The notes under the pieces: model-generated
What the model saw: the letters and a program-made list of their open reading frames with translations, nothing else
What the model was told of the DNA's origin: nothing
Database searches by the model: none
Origin: DATFKA01 sp042095835
GTDB lineage: Bacteria > Bacteroidota > Bacteroidia > Chitinophagales > Saprospiraceae
NCBI GenBank assembly: GCA_042095835.1
Contig: JBELML010000143.1
Span: forward strand, 1 to 16,635
DNA: 16,635 nt
Direction of reading: 5' to 3'
Shown: piece by piece, positions 1-7,923 of the stretch
Position numbering within the stretch: the first letter of the stretch is position 1
Layout of the letters: every line of letters begins with the position of its first letter
Position numbers and translations under genes: made by a program

Positions 1-119
1 CCAAACTCGCTCCGCTCAGACAATGCCTAGGCGGCCTCCCGCACTTCACTTATGATCTTTTTTATACTTAATTCCGAGTAATAAGCATTTCTTTTTCAGT
101 TTTTATTTAATGCGTTTGC
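1..119. repeat. Left copy of a ~119-bp imperfect inverted repeat bracketing the window
   Basis: Seen directly: this stretch matches the reverse complement of 16509-16628. The first 35 bases are identical. Over the first 100 aligned positions there are nine mismatches (positions 36, 49, 56, 65, 74, 76, 79, 88, 97), and near the inner end one indel and one further mismatch. Homology ends at the shared GCGTTTGC (112-119). The outer part is GC-rich and carries the 8-bp palindrome GCCTAGGC (25-32); the inner part is AT-rich. It holds no credible ORF and lies just upstream of the DtxR-type gene. The outer end may be cut by the window edge, because the right copy continues with TGCCTAG. It may be a dispersed intergenic repeat or a MITE-like element; no transposase is linked to it. 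Confidence 0.9.
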
Positions 120-162
120 TACTGGAATATAGACGCCATTGCACCAAAACTCTAGAATTCCT

Positions 163-170
163 TATCTTTG
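163..170 (+). promoter_or_regulatory. Bacteroidota -7 box for the DtxR-type gene
   Basis: TATCTTTG matches the Bacteroidota housekeeping-sigma -7 consensus TAnnTTTG. A TTG at 139-141, 21 bp upstream, can serve as the -33 element. The expected transcription start is only a few bases before the ATG at 176, so the mRNA would be almost leaderless. This supports the start at 176 over the upstream ATG at 110, which would lie before the promoter and inside the repeat. Confidence 0.6.
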
Positions 171-175
171 CTCCA

Positions 176-862
176 ATGGATCATATTTCACATACAGAAG
201 AAAATTACCTGAAGGCAATTTTCAAAATATCCGAAAAGACAGGCCGTAGTGCTAGTAATAATGCCATTGCTACAGCAATGCAAACCAGTGCCGCTTCTGT
301 GACGGATATGATCAAACGGCTCTCCTCTAAAGAATTAATCAATTATAAATCACATCGTGGGGTTACTTTGACCAGTTCGGGTTTGCAGATTGCCACTTCC
401 CTGATTCGAAAGCATAGACTTTGGGAGGTATTCTTGGTAGAGCATCTCAGTTTCTCCTGGGACGAAGTACACGAAATTGCAGAACAGCTAGAACATATCA
501 AATCTGATGAATTGGTAGATCGCTTGGATGGCTTTTTAGGCTCGCCAAAGTTCGATCCACACGGCGATCCCATACCTGATGCAGAGGGGAATTTTACCTT
601 CAGAAAACAAATTTTATTGTCAGAATTAGAGCCTGGAGAAGCAGGGGTGATCGTCGGTGTACAAGATCATTCGCCGCAATTTCTTCAGTATTTAGACCAG
701 CTCAAATTGGTGCTAGGCGTTCAGGTGAAATTGGTGGATCGCTATGAATACGACGAGTCTGCCAAAGTACAGATTAATAAGAAAACCAAGCAAGTGTCTC
801 TGTCTAAAAAAGTCTGCCAGAATCTCTATGTGCAGCGGGTGAGTGAGGGGGAGGTGGTGTGA
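176..862 (+). CDS. DtxR/MntR-family metal-dependent transcriptional regulator
   Basis: A 228-residue iron- or manganese-sensing repressor that should bind operators of metal-uptake genes when loaded with metal. The N-terminal winged helix-turn-helix (about 1-65) has the family pattern EENYLKAIFKI, then a dimerisation/metal domain (about 66-140) and a C-terminal FeoA/SH3-like domain (about 145-222), the three-domain DtxR/IdeR layout. Aligned by eye to DtxR, the ancillary-site ligands are kept (H80, E84, H99). The primary site has E106 and H107, but Glu (E103) replaces the DtxR Cys, as in MntR, and Asn (N10) stands where DtxR has Met and MntR has Asp. The metal is therefore uncertain, with manganese or iron possible. 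The ATG at 176 is chosen because a -7 box lies just before it. The last codons and the TGA run into a G-rich repeat. It converges on the ABC-F gene, 34 bp away. No metal transporter gene is next to it. Confidence 0.9.
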   Translation: MDHISHTEENYLKAIFKISEKTGRSASNNAIATAMQTSAASVTDMIKRLSSKELINYKSHRGVTLTSSGLQIATSLIRKHRLWEVFLVEHLSFSWDEVHEIAEQLEHIKSDELVDRLDGFLGSPKFDPHGDPIPDAEGNFTFRKQILLSELEPGEAGVIVGVQDHSPQFLQYLDQLKLVLGVQVKLVDRYEYDESAKVQINKKTKQVSLSKKVCQNLYVQRVSEGEVV

Positions 863-890
863 CTTTGTGAGAGGGGGTGATGATTTTTTT
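835..890 (+). repeat. Short G-rich degenerate repeat spanning the DtxR-gene stop codon
   Basis: Purine-rich sequence such as GAGGTGGTGTGACTTTGTG and GAGGGGGTGATG continues from the last coding codons through the TGA (860-862) to a run of eight T (883-890). Units such as TGTGACTT and TGTGAGAG resemble the 8-bp units beyond the stops of the CotH and PhyH-family genes. No clear hairpin precedes the T-run, so an intrinsic terminator is not supported. The assignment to a shared repeat family is inference. Confidence 0.4.
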
Positions 891-896
891 TCTGGG

Positions 897-2777
897 CTAA
901 GCCATATCTGCCAATTCCATCCAACGCAGTTCCTTGTCTTCAATTTTTTCCTTGATGACTTCTAGCTCTTGGGAGAGTTCTTTGATGCGATCTGGGTTTA
1001 GGTTGGCGGTATCTGTGAACTCTAGGTGGAGCTTTTCCTTTTTAGCTTCCAGTTTACTGATTTCTTTTTCGAGGCGATTCATTTCCTTGCGCTCTTCGTA
1101 GCTAAGACCTTCTGATTTTGCCTGAGCCTCTGCCTTTTCTTCCTTTTGCGCTACTTGAATCTGGCGTTCTGCCTTTCTCTTTTCGCGGTCCACCTCTTTT
1201 TGATAAACGCGGTATTCAGAGTAATCTCCGTTAAAGTCTTTGATGATGCCATCTCCTTGGAAAACAAAGAGGTGCTCTACGATTTTATCCATAAAGTAGC
1301 GATCGTGGGTCACAATCACTACACAACCTGGAAATTCCATGAGGAAGTCTTCCAGGACATTGAGGGTCATGATGTCCAGATCATTGGTCGGCTCATCAAG
1401 GATGAGGAAGTTGGGATTGTGCATGAGCACCGTCAGTAGGTAGAGTCTTCGGCGCTCTCCTCCACTAAGTTGAGAGACGTATACTTGTTGCTGTTTCCTA
1501 CTGAAAAGAAAACGCTCCAACAATTGGGGTGCTGTGAGTTTCTGGCCCTTGGCCATAGGGATAAACTCCGCAATATCTGTAATCGTATCAATGACTCGCT
1601 TATCGGCTTTGAGGTTGATGCCTGCTTGTGTATAGTAGCCAAATACGGTATTCCCACCGACGACGACTTTGCCACTATCTGGCCGAATTTCCTTGGTTAA
1701 TAGTTTGAGGAAAGTGGTTTTCCCTACTCCATTGGGACCAACTATGCCTACACGTTCCCCTTTTTTAAATTTATAGTCAAACTCATAGACCATCCGTTTC
1801 TCGTCGTAATTTTTGGAGATGTATTGTAGCTCCAAAATTTTCTTGCCCAAACGTTGGCCCTTGATGTCGATTTGCATCTCTCCTTCCAGGCGTACACCCG
1901 ACAATTTCTCCTTCAAGTCCTTAAAGGAGGAAACTCTCGATTTGGCCTTGGTGCCTCGTGCTTTAGGCATACGACTGACCCACTCTAATTCTTTTTTGAA
2001 TAGTTTTTTAGATTTTTCGAGATCAATTTCTTCGAGATCGTGGCGATTCGCCTTTTTCTCTAAAAAATCACTATAGCTGCCAGAGTAGCGGTATAGCGTG
2101 CCTCTATCCAGTTCTACGATATGATTACAAACGCGCTCTAAAAAGTAACGGTCGTGGGTGACCATCAGCAAAGTTAGGTTCGATTGCTGTAGGTATTCTT
2201 CCAACCACTCAATCATGTCGAGGTCAAGATGGTTGGTGGGCTCATCGAGGATCAGAAACTCAGGTTCATTAATGATGAGTCTGGCCAAGGCTAAACGCTT
2301 TTTTTGACCACCCGAAAGTCGCTTGACGATCTGATTAAGGTCCTGAATATTAAGTTTGAAGAGGATTTCCTTGATTTTGGCTTCAAAATCCCAGGCTTTC
2401 AGATCGTCCATAGCCGCAATGGCAGCTTGCATCTTGCTGTCGTCTTCTGGGTTGATCATGGCCATCTCATAATCTTTGATTGCCTTGATCATTGGATTGT
2501 CTGAATCGAGGGCTGCTTCGATTACGGAATGGTGCGGATAGAAATCGGGGTCCTGATCTAGAAAACCCACCCGAATATGTCGATGAATATCTACTTTAGC
2601 CGTTTCTCCTTCGGGGAGTTCCTTGCCCATAATGACTCGCATGAGGGTAGACTTTCCTGAGCCATTTTTAGCGACCAAGGCGATTTTTTGTCCCTTACTG
2701 ACTTGCATGGAGATATTGTCGAAAAGGACTTTCTCACCGTAGGACTTGCTCACATTTTCTAAAGTCAAATAATTCAC
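897..2777 (-). CDS. ABC-F family ATPase (Uup-like), two ABC domains with C-terminal coiled coil
   Basis: A 626-residue soluble protein with two ATP-binding cassettes and no membrane segments, the ABC-F plan; such proteins act on ribosomes and Uup also affects DNA transactions. Cassette 1 has Walker A around 36-44 (NGSGKST; the first Gly is Ala), LSGGQ 154-158, DEPTNHLD 178-185 and the H-switch THDR 207-210. The inter-cassette linker (about 240-300) carries the basic RMPKARGTKAKSR segment (269-281), which in the family meets P-site tRNA. Cassette 2 has GPNGVGKTT 347-355, LSGGE 437-441, DEPTNDLD 461-468 and THDR 490-493. A charged coiled coil (about 525-626) matches the Uup C-terminal domain. 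The start is GTG: the frame has a stop seven codons upstream and no ATG, and the N-terminus MNYLTLENVSKSYG fits the family. No antibiotic-resistance role can be claimed. Confidence 0.93.
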   Translation of the reverse strand: MNYLTLENVSKSYGEKVLFDNISMQVSKGQKIALVAKNGSGKSTLMRVIMGKELPEGETAKVDIHRHIRVGFLDQDPDFYPHHSVIEAALDSDNPMIKAIKDYEMAMINPEDDSKMQAAIAAMDDLKAWDFEAKIKEILFKLNIQDLNQIVKRLSGGQKKRLALARLIINEPEFLILDEPTNHLDLDMIEWLEEYLQQSNLTLLMVTHDRYFLERVCNHIVELDRGTLYRYSGSYSDFLEKKANRHDLEEIDLEKSKKLFKKELEWVSRMPKARGTKAKSRVSSFKDLKEKLSGVRLEGEMQIDIKGQRLGKKILELQYISKNYDEKRMVYEFDYKFKKGERVGIVGPNGVGKTTFLKLLTKEIRPDSGKVVVGGNTVFGYYTQAGINLKADKRVIDTITDIAEFIPMAKGQKLTAPQLLERFLFSRKQQQVYVSQLSGGERRRLYLLTVLMHNPNFLILDEPTNDLDIMTLNVLEDFLMEFPGCVVIVTHDRYFMDKIVEHLFVFQGDGIIKDFNGDYSEYRVYQKEVDREKRKAERQIQVAQKEEKAEAQAKSEGLSYEERKEMNRLEKEISKLEAKKEKLHLEFTDTANLNPDRIKELSQELEVIKEKIEDKELRWMELADMA

Positions 2778-2798
2778 CTGGTAGCAGTTTGGTCAAAA

Positions 2799-2878
2799 AA
2801 ATAAACCTTTTTTATTGGACATCCTCGTTTACACAAGGAACTACAAAAGTAGCAAAGGCCCAATAAAAAAGGTTATTT
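2799..2878. repeat. Inverted repeat enclosing the ABC-F promoter
   Basis: CCTTTTTTATTGG (2806-2818) is the exact reverse complement of 2860-2872. The match extends outward to about 2799 and 2878 with one unpaired base, giving arms of about 19-20 bp around a 41-bp centre. The centre contains CTACAAAAGTAG (2841-2852), itself an inverted repeat and carrying the minus-strand -7 box. A transcript reading through from the protease gene could fold the whole structure, while one starting at the internal promoter would carry only one arm. Confidence 0.75.
2844..2851 (-). promoter_or_regulatory. -7 box for the ABC-F gene
   Basis: On the minus strand TACTTTTG matches TAnnTTTG. The start site would fall near 2838, giving a leader of about 60 nt before the GTG at 2777. 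No good -33 TTTG is found at the expected distance. Confidence 0.5.
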
Positions 2879-2895
2879 ACGGCTGTACTATTCTA

Positions 2896-2912
2896 AACTA
2901 GCTCAGCTAGTT
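2896..2912 (-). terminator. Small hairpin overlapping the protease stop codon
   Basis: AACTAGC and GCTAGTT form a perfect 7-bp stem around a 3-base loop and include the TAG stop (2907-2909). On the transcribed strand only a weak T-rich stretch follows. It may be a weak terminator or a 3'-end stabilising hairpin. Confidence 0.3.
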
Positions 2913-5024
2913 CTTTTTTGCTTCAATTAGATCGTGTAGGACATTCATCGTTTCATTGATATAAGCATCTTTAGAAACAGCTTTGACAAAATCTTCATTC
3001 ATCTGCTTGTTTTTCTCATTCTCATTGATGAGATCAGTATCTGCTTCTAAATTCGCTACCTCTAAAGAAGGTATTTCTTTGAAAATGTTCTTGAAGCGCT
3101 TGCCTTCTTCTTGTCTTTTCTCATTAAAAGCCTGGTAGGCTTCAAAACCTAGTGGAAGTAAAGATTCCTCTCTGTTTTTAGCTAAACGCTTGGCATTCCC
3201 TACTATTTTCTGGAAGGCATCACTCTGGGCAATACGAGCATCACTTTTAGCGCGCAGCTGAGTCTTTAGGTCATCCTGGATAACATAAACATTTTGATCA
3301 TAGGTTACAGGATCGATCTCTGTCCAAGAAAGTGGATGATCTTCTCTTTCCTCTCCGATTTTAATGTTGTTGTAATTATCAGGTAGGACGATATCTGGTG
3401 TCACGCCTTTCAATTGTGTAGAACCACCATCTACGCGGTAAAACTTCTGAGTAGTAATCTTGACATTACCTAGAGGCTTGACATTGTCTAAACCACGCAC
3501 TACACGATCCATATCGTAGAAGCGCTGAACGGTTCCTTTGCCGTGGGTAGCTTTACTCCCAACGATGACCGCGCGGTCATAATCTTGTAGTGCTGCTGCG
3601 ATGATTTCTGAAGCCGAGGCGCTAAAGCCATTAGTCATCACTGCCAAGGGACCATCGTACTGTACGCGTGCATCTGTGTCGCGGTAAACTTCTGCGGGGC
3701 GACGGCGAGATTTTACCTGTACAATAGGGCCTTGCTCAATGAATAAACCCGTCATTTTGATGACATCCGCTAGGGAGCCTCCTCCGTTATTTCTGAGGTC
3801 TAAAACGATACCATCTACACCTTCAGCTTTTAATTTTTCTACTTCTTTTGCAACATCCTTGGCACTGGAGCGACCGTTTTTCGGATCGCTGAAGTTGGCA
3901 TAGAAGCTAGGAAGGAAAATATATCCAATCCGCTCTCCATCTTCAGTGCCATCCAAAATCAAGGATTTTGCAAAGGTTTCTTCTGTTTTGATTTTATCGC
4001 GTACAAGCTTGATTTCTCTTTCTGCACCATCGCTAGAGCGCACCATTAGACGGACGGTAGTGCCTTTTTTACCACGGATCAGTTGTACGACATCATCTAA
4101 AACCCAGCTCACGACATCTTGCCATTCTCCATCCTCTCCTTGGGCTACCTTAAGGAAAATGTCCTGTTCTTTAATCTCTTTACCACGCCATGCAGGACCA
4201 CCAGCCATGACCTCTGTCACACGAGTATAGTCACCATCTTGCATCAAGCGGGCACCGATACCTTCATATTCACCAGACATACGGATGTCAAAGTTCTCTT
4301 TATCGATAGGTTTGTAATATCCAGAGTGGGGATCATTGAGTTGTACTAAAGCATTCAGGTAGCCAGATAGTCGATCAGAGCGCTTGAGTTTAGAAAGCCT
4401 TTTGAAATACTTTTCATAAGCTTCTCTCACCTCTTGCCTCGCTTCTTCTTCTAGTTGCTCCATAGATTTGGGCTCTTCTTCTTCTCCTTTTTTCTCTTCT
4501 GCCTTAAGTCTACGTGATACTCTGCTGAGCACTTCGTATTTGAGTGATTTTCGCCAAAAGTCTTTTAGCTCGGCATCGTCTTTAGCAAACCCTCTCTTTT
4601 CAGCGTCGAGTTCGTAATATTCCTCTTTGTTGAAATCGAAAGGTTGACCTAGAATCTCGGCGTAGTAGATTTCTGCCTTGTCCAAGCCTTCATTAAGAAA
4701 GTCTAATGAAGTATTGAAAAACTCAAATGTGCCAGAGCGTGCCTCATCATCCAACTGGTATTTATATTCAGTTAGTTGATCGATTTGCTCTTGCGTCAGA
4801 TAGCGACGTGCACCATCTACGCGGTCAATATAATAATCGTATAAACGCTCAGAAAAGTCATCATTAATTTGTTGTGGGTCATAATGCAGTTGCCCAACAA
4901 ACTCTAATAGGGTACGGATGATTACGGATTCTTTCTCCTCAGTATTAACAGGTTTAGGAAAAAGCGTAGCGACAAGAAATGCTACGGCTGCCACGGAGAT
5001 AAATATCGGACCTCTTACTTTCAT
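2907..5024 (-). CDS. prc: Carboxy-terminal processing protease, S41 family (Prc/Tsp type)
   Basis: A 705-residue periplasmic serine protease that trims or degrades proteins from their C-termini; in other bacteria Prc acts on envelope proteins and cell-wall enzymes. Residues 7-22 are one hydrophobic segment acting as signal or membrane anchor. A long helical N-terminal region (about 30-235) is followed by a PDZ domain (about 240-330) and the S41 catalytic domain (about 360-545). The motif NGFSASASE (465-473) places the nucleophile at S470, and the general base is K496 in THGKGTVQ (493-500), matching E. coli Tsp Ser430/Lys455 with one extra residue between. A C-terminal region (about 565-705) is of the Prc-specific kind (DUF3340-like). 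ATG start; length is typical. It sits upstream of the ABC-F gene on the same strand, but an inverted repeat and a promoter lie between, so co-transcription is not required. Confidence 0.93.
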   Translation of the reverse strand: MKVRGPIFISVAAVAFLVATLFPKPVNTEEKESVIIRTLLEFVGQLHYDPQQINDDFSERLYDYYIDRVDGARRYLTQEQIDQLTEYKYQLDDEARSGTFEFFNTSLDFLNEGLDKAEIYYAEILGQPFDFNKEEYYELDAEKRGFAKDDAELKDFWRKSLKYEVLSRVSRRLKAEEKKGEEEEPKSMEQLEEEARQEVREAYEKYFKRLSKLKRSDRLSGYLNALVQLNDPHSGYYKPIDKENFDIRMSGEYEGIGARLMQDGDYTRVTEVMAGGPAWRGKEIKEQDIFLKVAQGEDGEWQDVVSWVLDDVVQLIRGKKGTTVRLMVRSSDGAEREIKLVRDKIKTEETFAKSLILDGTEDGERIGYIFLPSFYANFSDPKNGRSSAKDVAKEVEKLKAEGVDGIVLDLRNNGGGSLADVIKMTGLFIEQGPIVQVKSRRRPAEVYRDTDARVQYDGPLAVMTNGFSASASEIIAAALQDYDRAVIVGSKATHGKGTVQRFYDMDRVVRGLDNVKPLGNVKITTQKFYRVDGGSTQLKGVTPDIVLPDNYNNIKIGEEREDHPLSWTEIDPVTYDQNVYVIQDDLKTQLRAKSDARIAQSDAFQKIVGNAKRLAKNREESLLPLGFEAYQAFNEKRQEEGKRFKNIFKEIPSLEVANLEADTDLINENEKNKQMNEDFVKAVSKDAYINETMNVLHDLIEAKKN

Positions 5025-5318
5025 ATTCTCTTATATTTTGGCTTGTGCGTTAATGTAAAAATTAAAACGCTGAAAAAATACAACTAAGTCTTGATCAATT
5101 ATTGCTAAAATGATGCCAGAAATTCAAATTCAACCAGTATTTTTTCGAGTTTTACTAATAGCTTCAATCTAATAGGTAAGCACATAAAGTTAAATAATAA
5201 TACCAGATTACAACGAAATAGTTTGGCAATAATCTACCTAAGCCAAACTTTTAACGAAAAACTAACAAGTCTTACCTATGTAGGGATTCAATGGATGAAT
5301 GTTGTCTACCTACCCAGA
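5025..5318. other. Intergenic region upstream of the protease, AT-rich
   Basis: This is the AT-rich part of a 441-bp gap. It should hold the protease promoter, but no clean TAnnTTTG is seen on the minus strand; the best partial match is TAATTTTT (5064-5057). It contains nested inverted repeats (5172-5279, listed separately). No credible ORF or RNA gene is visible. Confidence 0.6.
5172..5279. repeat. Nested inverted repeats upstream of the protease gene
   Basis: The outer pair ATAGGTAAG (5172-5180) and CTTACCTAT (5271-5279) is exact over 9 bp. The inner pair AGTTTGGC (5220-5227) and GCCAAACT (5242-5249) is exact over 8 bp around a 14-base loop and is followed by TTTT on the plus strand. It may be a structured leader, an operator, or the 3' end of the CotH transcript; the sequence does not decide. 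Confidence 0.45.
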
Positions 5319-5496
5319 ATTCCCCATCTCTCCCTCACCTAGTCCCAAAGTCCCCCCTCACCCTGTCTCCCTCTCTCCAAGTCCCCCAATCTCCAAGTCT
5401 CCAAGTCCCCCAGTCTCCCAAGTCCCAAAGTCCCCCAGCCTCCACATCCCCACATCACAATATCATCACATCCCAACCTCACGATATCTCCAGGTG
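5319..5496. repeat. C-rich (plus) / G-rich (minus) tract with degenerate 8-bp periodicity
   Basis: Strongly strand-asymmetric: the plus strand is almost all C, T and A. From about 5378 it reads as near-consecutive 8-base units, for example AAGTCCCC, CAATCTCC, AAGTCTCC, AAGTCCCC, CAGTCTCC, and further on ACATCCCC, ACATCACA, ATATCATC, ACATCCCA. On the minus strand this is roughly GGNGAYNT repeated about 14 times. It overlaps the last codons and the TGA of the CotH gene (5466-5468). Many G-runs on the minus strand could allow G-quadruplexes. There is no spacer/repeat alternation, so this is not CRISPR. Confidence 0.8.
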
Positions 5497-7817
5497 AAAA
5501 GAAACGTTACTACCAAAACTAAAAGCCCAATACCCAATGCTAATTTTATCCAAGAAGATTGAACCTTGCCTACGCTACTTTCAACAAAGTAAGGATTGGG
5601 TGCACTCGGACTTCCTGCAGAGATGAGGGTCCGCCAATGCTTAGGATTGCCATTATCCATATTAGGTAGTAGCAGGCTCCAGGTGAATACGCTATCTATT
5701 TTGGGCAATTCGTAGGCGATACTGTCCAGAGCCGCCTTGTGATTATCAAAAAGTTCTAGAGACTCGGCTCTTTTATGCACACCGAAGCTAAGTCCGTCGA
5801 TAACATTATAAGCTTGTGGGTATACCTTCTTGAAGCGTTCTGCATCTTTACACAAGATGAGGTAGTCTTTAGCGCCGATATAGGTGCCTTTCGGGAAAGT
5901 GAAGACATTATCTTTTTTATCCTGAATGTGGTAGCCAGAAAGGTTGATGGCTTCACTACTTCGGTTGTACAATTCTATCCAATCTTTACTTTTCTTATTG
6001 TTAGGGCCTATTTCGTTGATCACGAGCTGCTCACCTAAGGGATGATCATAAGCTTCAAAAACCGCACGTAGAGATTGCTCACTAGTATCCAAAGACAGGA
6101 TGGTAGTCGGGCTATGTATGCGCTGCCCCTGCTCATCTATCCAATACAAAAAGCGGAAGCCTAGATGTGGACTTGCACTGAGGTGGATCGGTAGCGTATT
6201 GGGATACTGACCTGAAAAAATTTCATTGTGGAGGCGAATGTGTCGATTGACGATCACCTCGCCACCAGCTTGGGCCTCTACACGGAGCGTTTGTAGTTGA
6301 CCCAGATCGAAATAATCTTGCAAATGGGTCCAAACGTAATGTTGTCTCTGGGTAGAAAATTGCTGCATCCGCTGAAGATGTCGACGCCATTTTTGGGGAT
6401 GGATATTCCACCGGCGATGATGGCGTCCAATTTCATGGTGGAGCTGAGCTTGCATAACGGCCAGTCTTTTATTGAGGCTATCCGCACTGAGATCTTGACT
6501 AAGATGATCTGCAAACCGTAAGACGAATTGTTCTCTGAAAACCTTGTTTTCTAATAGCTTTCTAAAAATAAAAGTACTCCAAGGAGGATTGGGCCAACTT
6601 GGACCATCGGCAGTACTATGAAAATGTAAACTGTTATTTTTATAAGCGGTAGATTGGTGTAAACCCATGCCCCAGTCCATGTCATAGAGGATCCATCTCC
6701 ACTTGGCATCCTCCTCATAAGATTTCCAAAAGCGAATGTTGCCACCAGCATCTTGGTTGTCGAAAAAAATCTGCGCAATTTGCCAGTCAATGAAGCTGTT
6801 AATGTCAATTTGCTGGCCGATATAATTATAGTTTTCCGGATTAGAGAGGTCCTTGTTTTCAAGGAATTGTAGGAGCCTTTTATACGCTCCACGTTTGCCC
6901 CGTTTGACGGTGTATCGATGCTCTAGCAGGTCAAGGCTATCTTTTTCGACTGGATGGTGGCTTTCTAGAAAATCACCGTTTATTTTTTCTCTGATATTAT
7001 AAATGCCCCAATATCGACCATTGATGTAGACATGAGCAGGACGATAAGCCTGTTGCTCTATTTCCCAAGTCTGTGTAGTACTTGTCATAAAGGCGTCTCT
7101 AATTTGGCTATGACCAAAATCGCTACCAGAGTTACGTAATAAGAGATGTTTGATTTTTTTCGGACCATGCTTCCCAAATACGGGATGCTTCATATTTTTC
7201 TCTCCATAAATTTCCCGCATAGACAAGGCCAAAGATTTTTGTGGAAAAAGTCGACTGACGCCACCAAATAGTTTTAGTCCTACTACGCTATTAAAAACGA
7301 GCTGTTGGTTATCTTCAAAAAACTCAAAATGTGCCGGATATTCTTGGCGGTTCCAGAAATTCGCACCCTTGAGGTGGGTGGTATTTAAGCGGGCTTTACT
7401 TCCCAATGTGAATAGGCCACTTTCGGAATCAAAAAGCCAGGCGGGATTGATGCCAATTGATAAGGTAGGGAGTTGGCTTTCTGGTGTTTTTATAAAGTAG
7501 GAATGACTAATGGGAAGGAAAGTAGTGTCTTTTGCGAATACCTGTGTACGTAAAACGGTACTTTTTTGAATAGAGATTGGTTGCTGATAGATGGGAGAGC
7601 TCTTTGTGGGTAAACTGCCATCAGTGGTGTAGTGTATGACCTTGTTATAGGTGGAAGAAAGGCTTACTTCTACAGAAGAGTCGTAGAATCCGCCCAGTTT
7701 GGAGAACTGAATATGCTCTCCAGCTATGCTTTGTGCCCTAGTCCAAAAAACAGCACCACAGCATACTATGATGATGAATAGTTTTCTCAAGATGTTTCTT
7801 TTATGCGTCGACGGCAT
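5466..7817 (-). CDS. CotH-kinase family envelope protein with chitobiase-C-like and lamin-tail domains
   Basis: A 783-residue exported protein starting at ATG 7817. The N-terminal signal peptide (basic start, hydrophobic run, ARAQ then S at about 29-30) is followed by a chitobiase C-terminal-like Ig fold (about 40-85; HYTTDGSLPT) and the CotH domain (about 117-480). CotH motifs seen are YINGRYWGIYNIREK (264-278) and LYDMDWGMG (377-385); in spore-coat CotH such residues serve ATP and metal binding for protein phosphorylation. Next come a beta-rich repeat-like domain (about 510-590) and a lamin-tail domain (about 598-700; VINEIGPNN, WIELYNRS). A single membrane segment (about 757-775) and short basic tail end the protein, unlike type IX secreted homologues with sorting domains. 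The reading frame continues upstream to a TTG at 7916, which would bury the signal peptide. The last codons lie in the G-rich repeat. Kinase activity is inferred from family only. Confidence 0.88.
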   Translation of the reverse strand: MPSTHKRNILRKLFIIIVCCGAVFWTRAQSIAGEHIQFSKLGGFYDSSVEVSLSSTYNKVIHYTTDGSLPTKSSPIYQQPISIQKSTVLRTQVFAKDTTFLPISHSYFIKTPESQLPTLSIGINPAWLFDSESGLFTLGSKARLNTTHLKGANFWNRQEYPAHFEFFEDNQQLVFNSVVGLKLFGGVSRLFPQKSLALSMREIYGEKNMKHPVFGKHGPKKIKHLLLRNSGSDFGHSQIRDAFMTSTTQTWEIEQQAYRPAHVYINGRYWGIYNIREKINGDFLESHHPVEKDSLDLLEHRYTVKRGKRGAYKRLLQFLENKDLSNPENYNYIGQQIDINSFIDWQIAQIFFDNQDAGGNIRFWKSYEEDAKWRWILYDMDWGMGLHQSTAYKNNSLHFHSTADGPSWPNPPWSTFIFRKLLENKVFREQFVLRFADHLSQDLSADSLNKRLAVMQAQLHHEIGRHHRRWNIHPQKWRRHLQRMQQFSTQRQHYVWTHLQDYFDLGQLQTLRVEAQAGGEVIVNRHIRLHNEIFSGQYPNTLPIHLSASPHLGFRFLYWIDEQGQRIHSPTTILSLDTSEQSLRAVFEAYDHPLGEQLVINEIGPNNKKSKDWIELYNRSSEAINLSGYHIQDKKDNVFTFPKGTYIGAKDYLILCKDAERFKKVYPQAYNVIDGLSFGVHKRAESLELFDNHKAALDSIAYELPKIDSVFTWSLLLPNMDNGNPKHWRTLISAGSPSAPNPYFVESSVGKVQSSWIKLALGIGLLVLVVTFLFTWRYREVGM

Positions 7818-7923
7818 TGATGTTGATGACCTGTCGATCTCGTTTTTGGGTACTTCTGAAAGCGCTTTTTGCTTTCTATTTTTATAAATACGCGAATTTA
7901 AATCCCTAAGTTGCAATAGCTTC

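Noticed and set aside
110..175. Upstream ATG extension of the DtxR-type gene
   Set aside because: It begins in the repeat and before the -7 box; the family N-terminus starts at the ATG at 176.
883..890. T-run as an intrinsic terminator for the DtxR-type gene
   Set aside because: No stable hairpin precedes the eight T residues.
5319..5496. CRISPR-like array
   Set aside because: Units are 8 bp, contiguous and degenerate, without spacers, and no cas genes are near.
5291..5562. Two overlapping plus-strand ORFs rich in Pro and Ser
   Set aside because: They are translations of the C-rich 8-bp repeat tract, lack family features, and overlap the CotH 3' end on the other strand.
6551..6892. 113-residue ORF in another frame of the CotH gene
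   Set aside because: Same-strand out-of-frame shadow within the conserved CotH domain.
7818..7916. TTG start adding 33 residues to the CotH protein
   Set aside because: It would place a long charged stretch before an otherwise good signal peptide; the ATG at 7817 fits export better.
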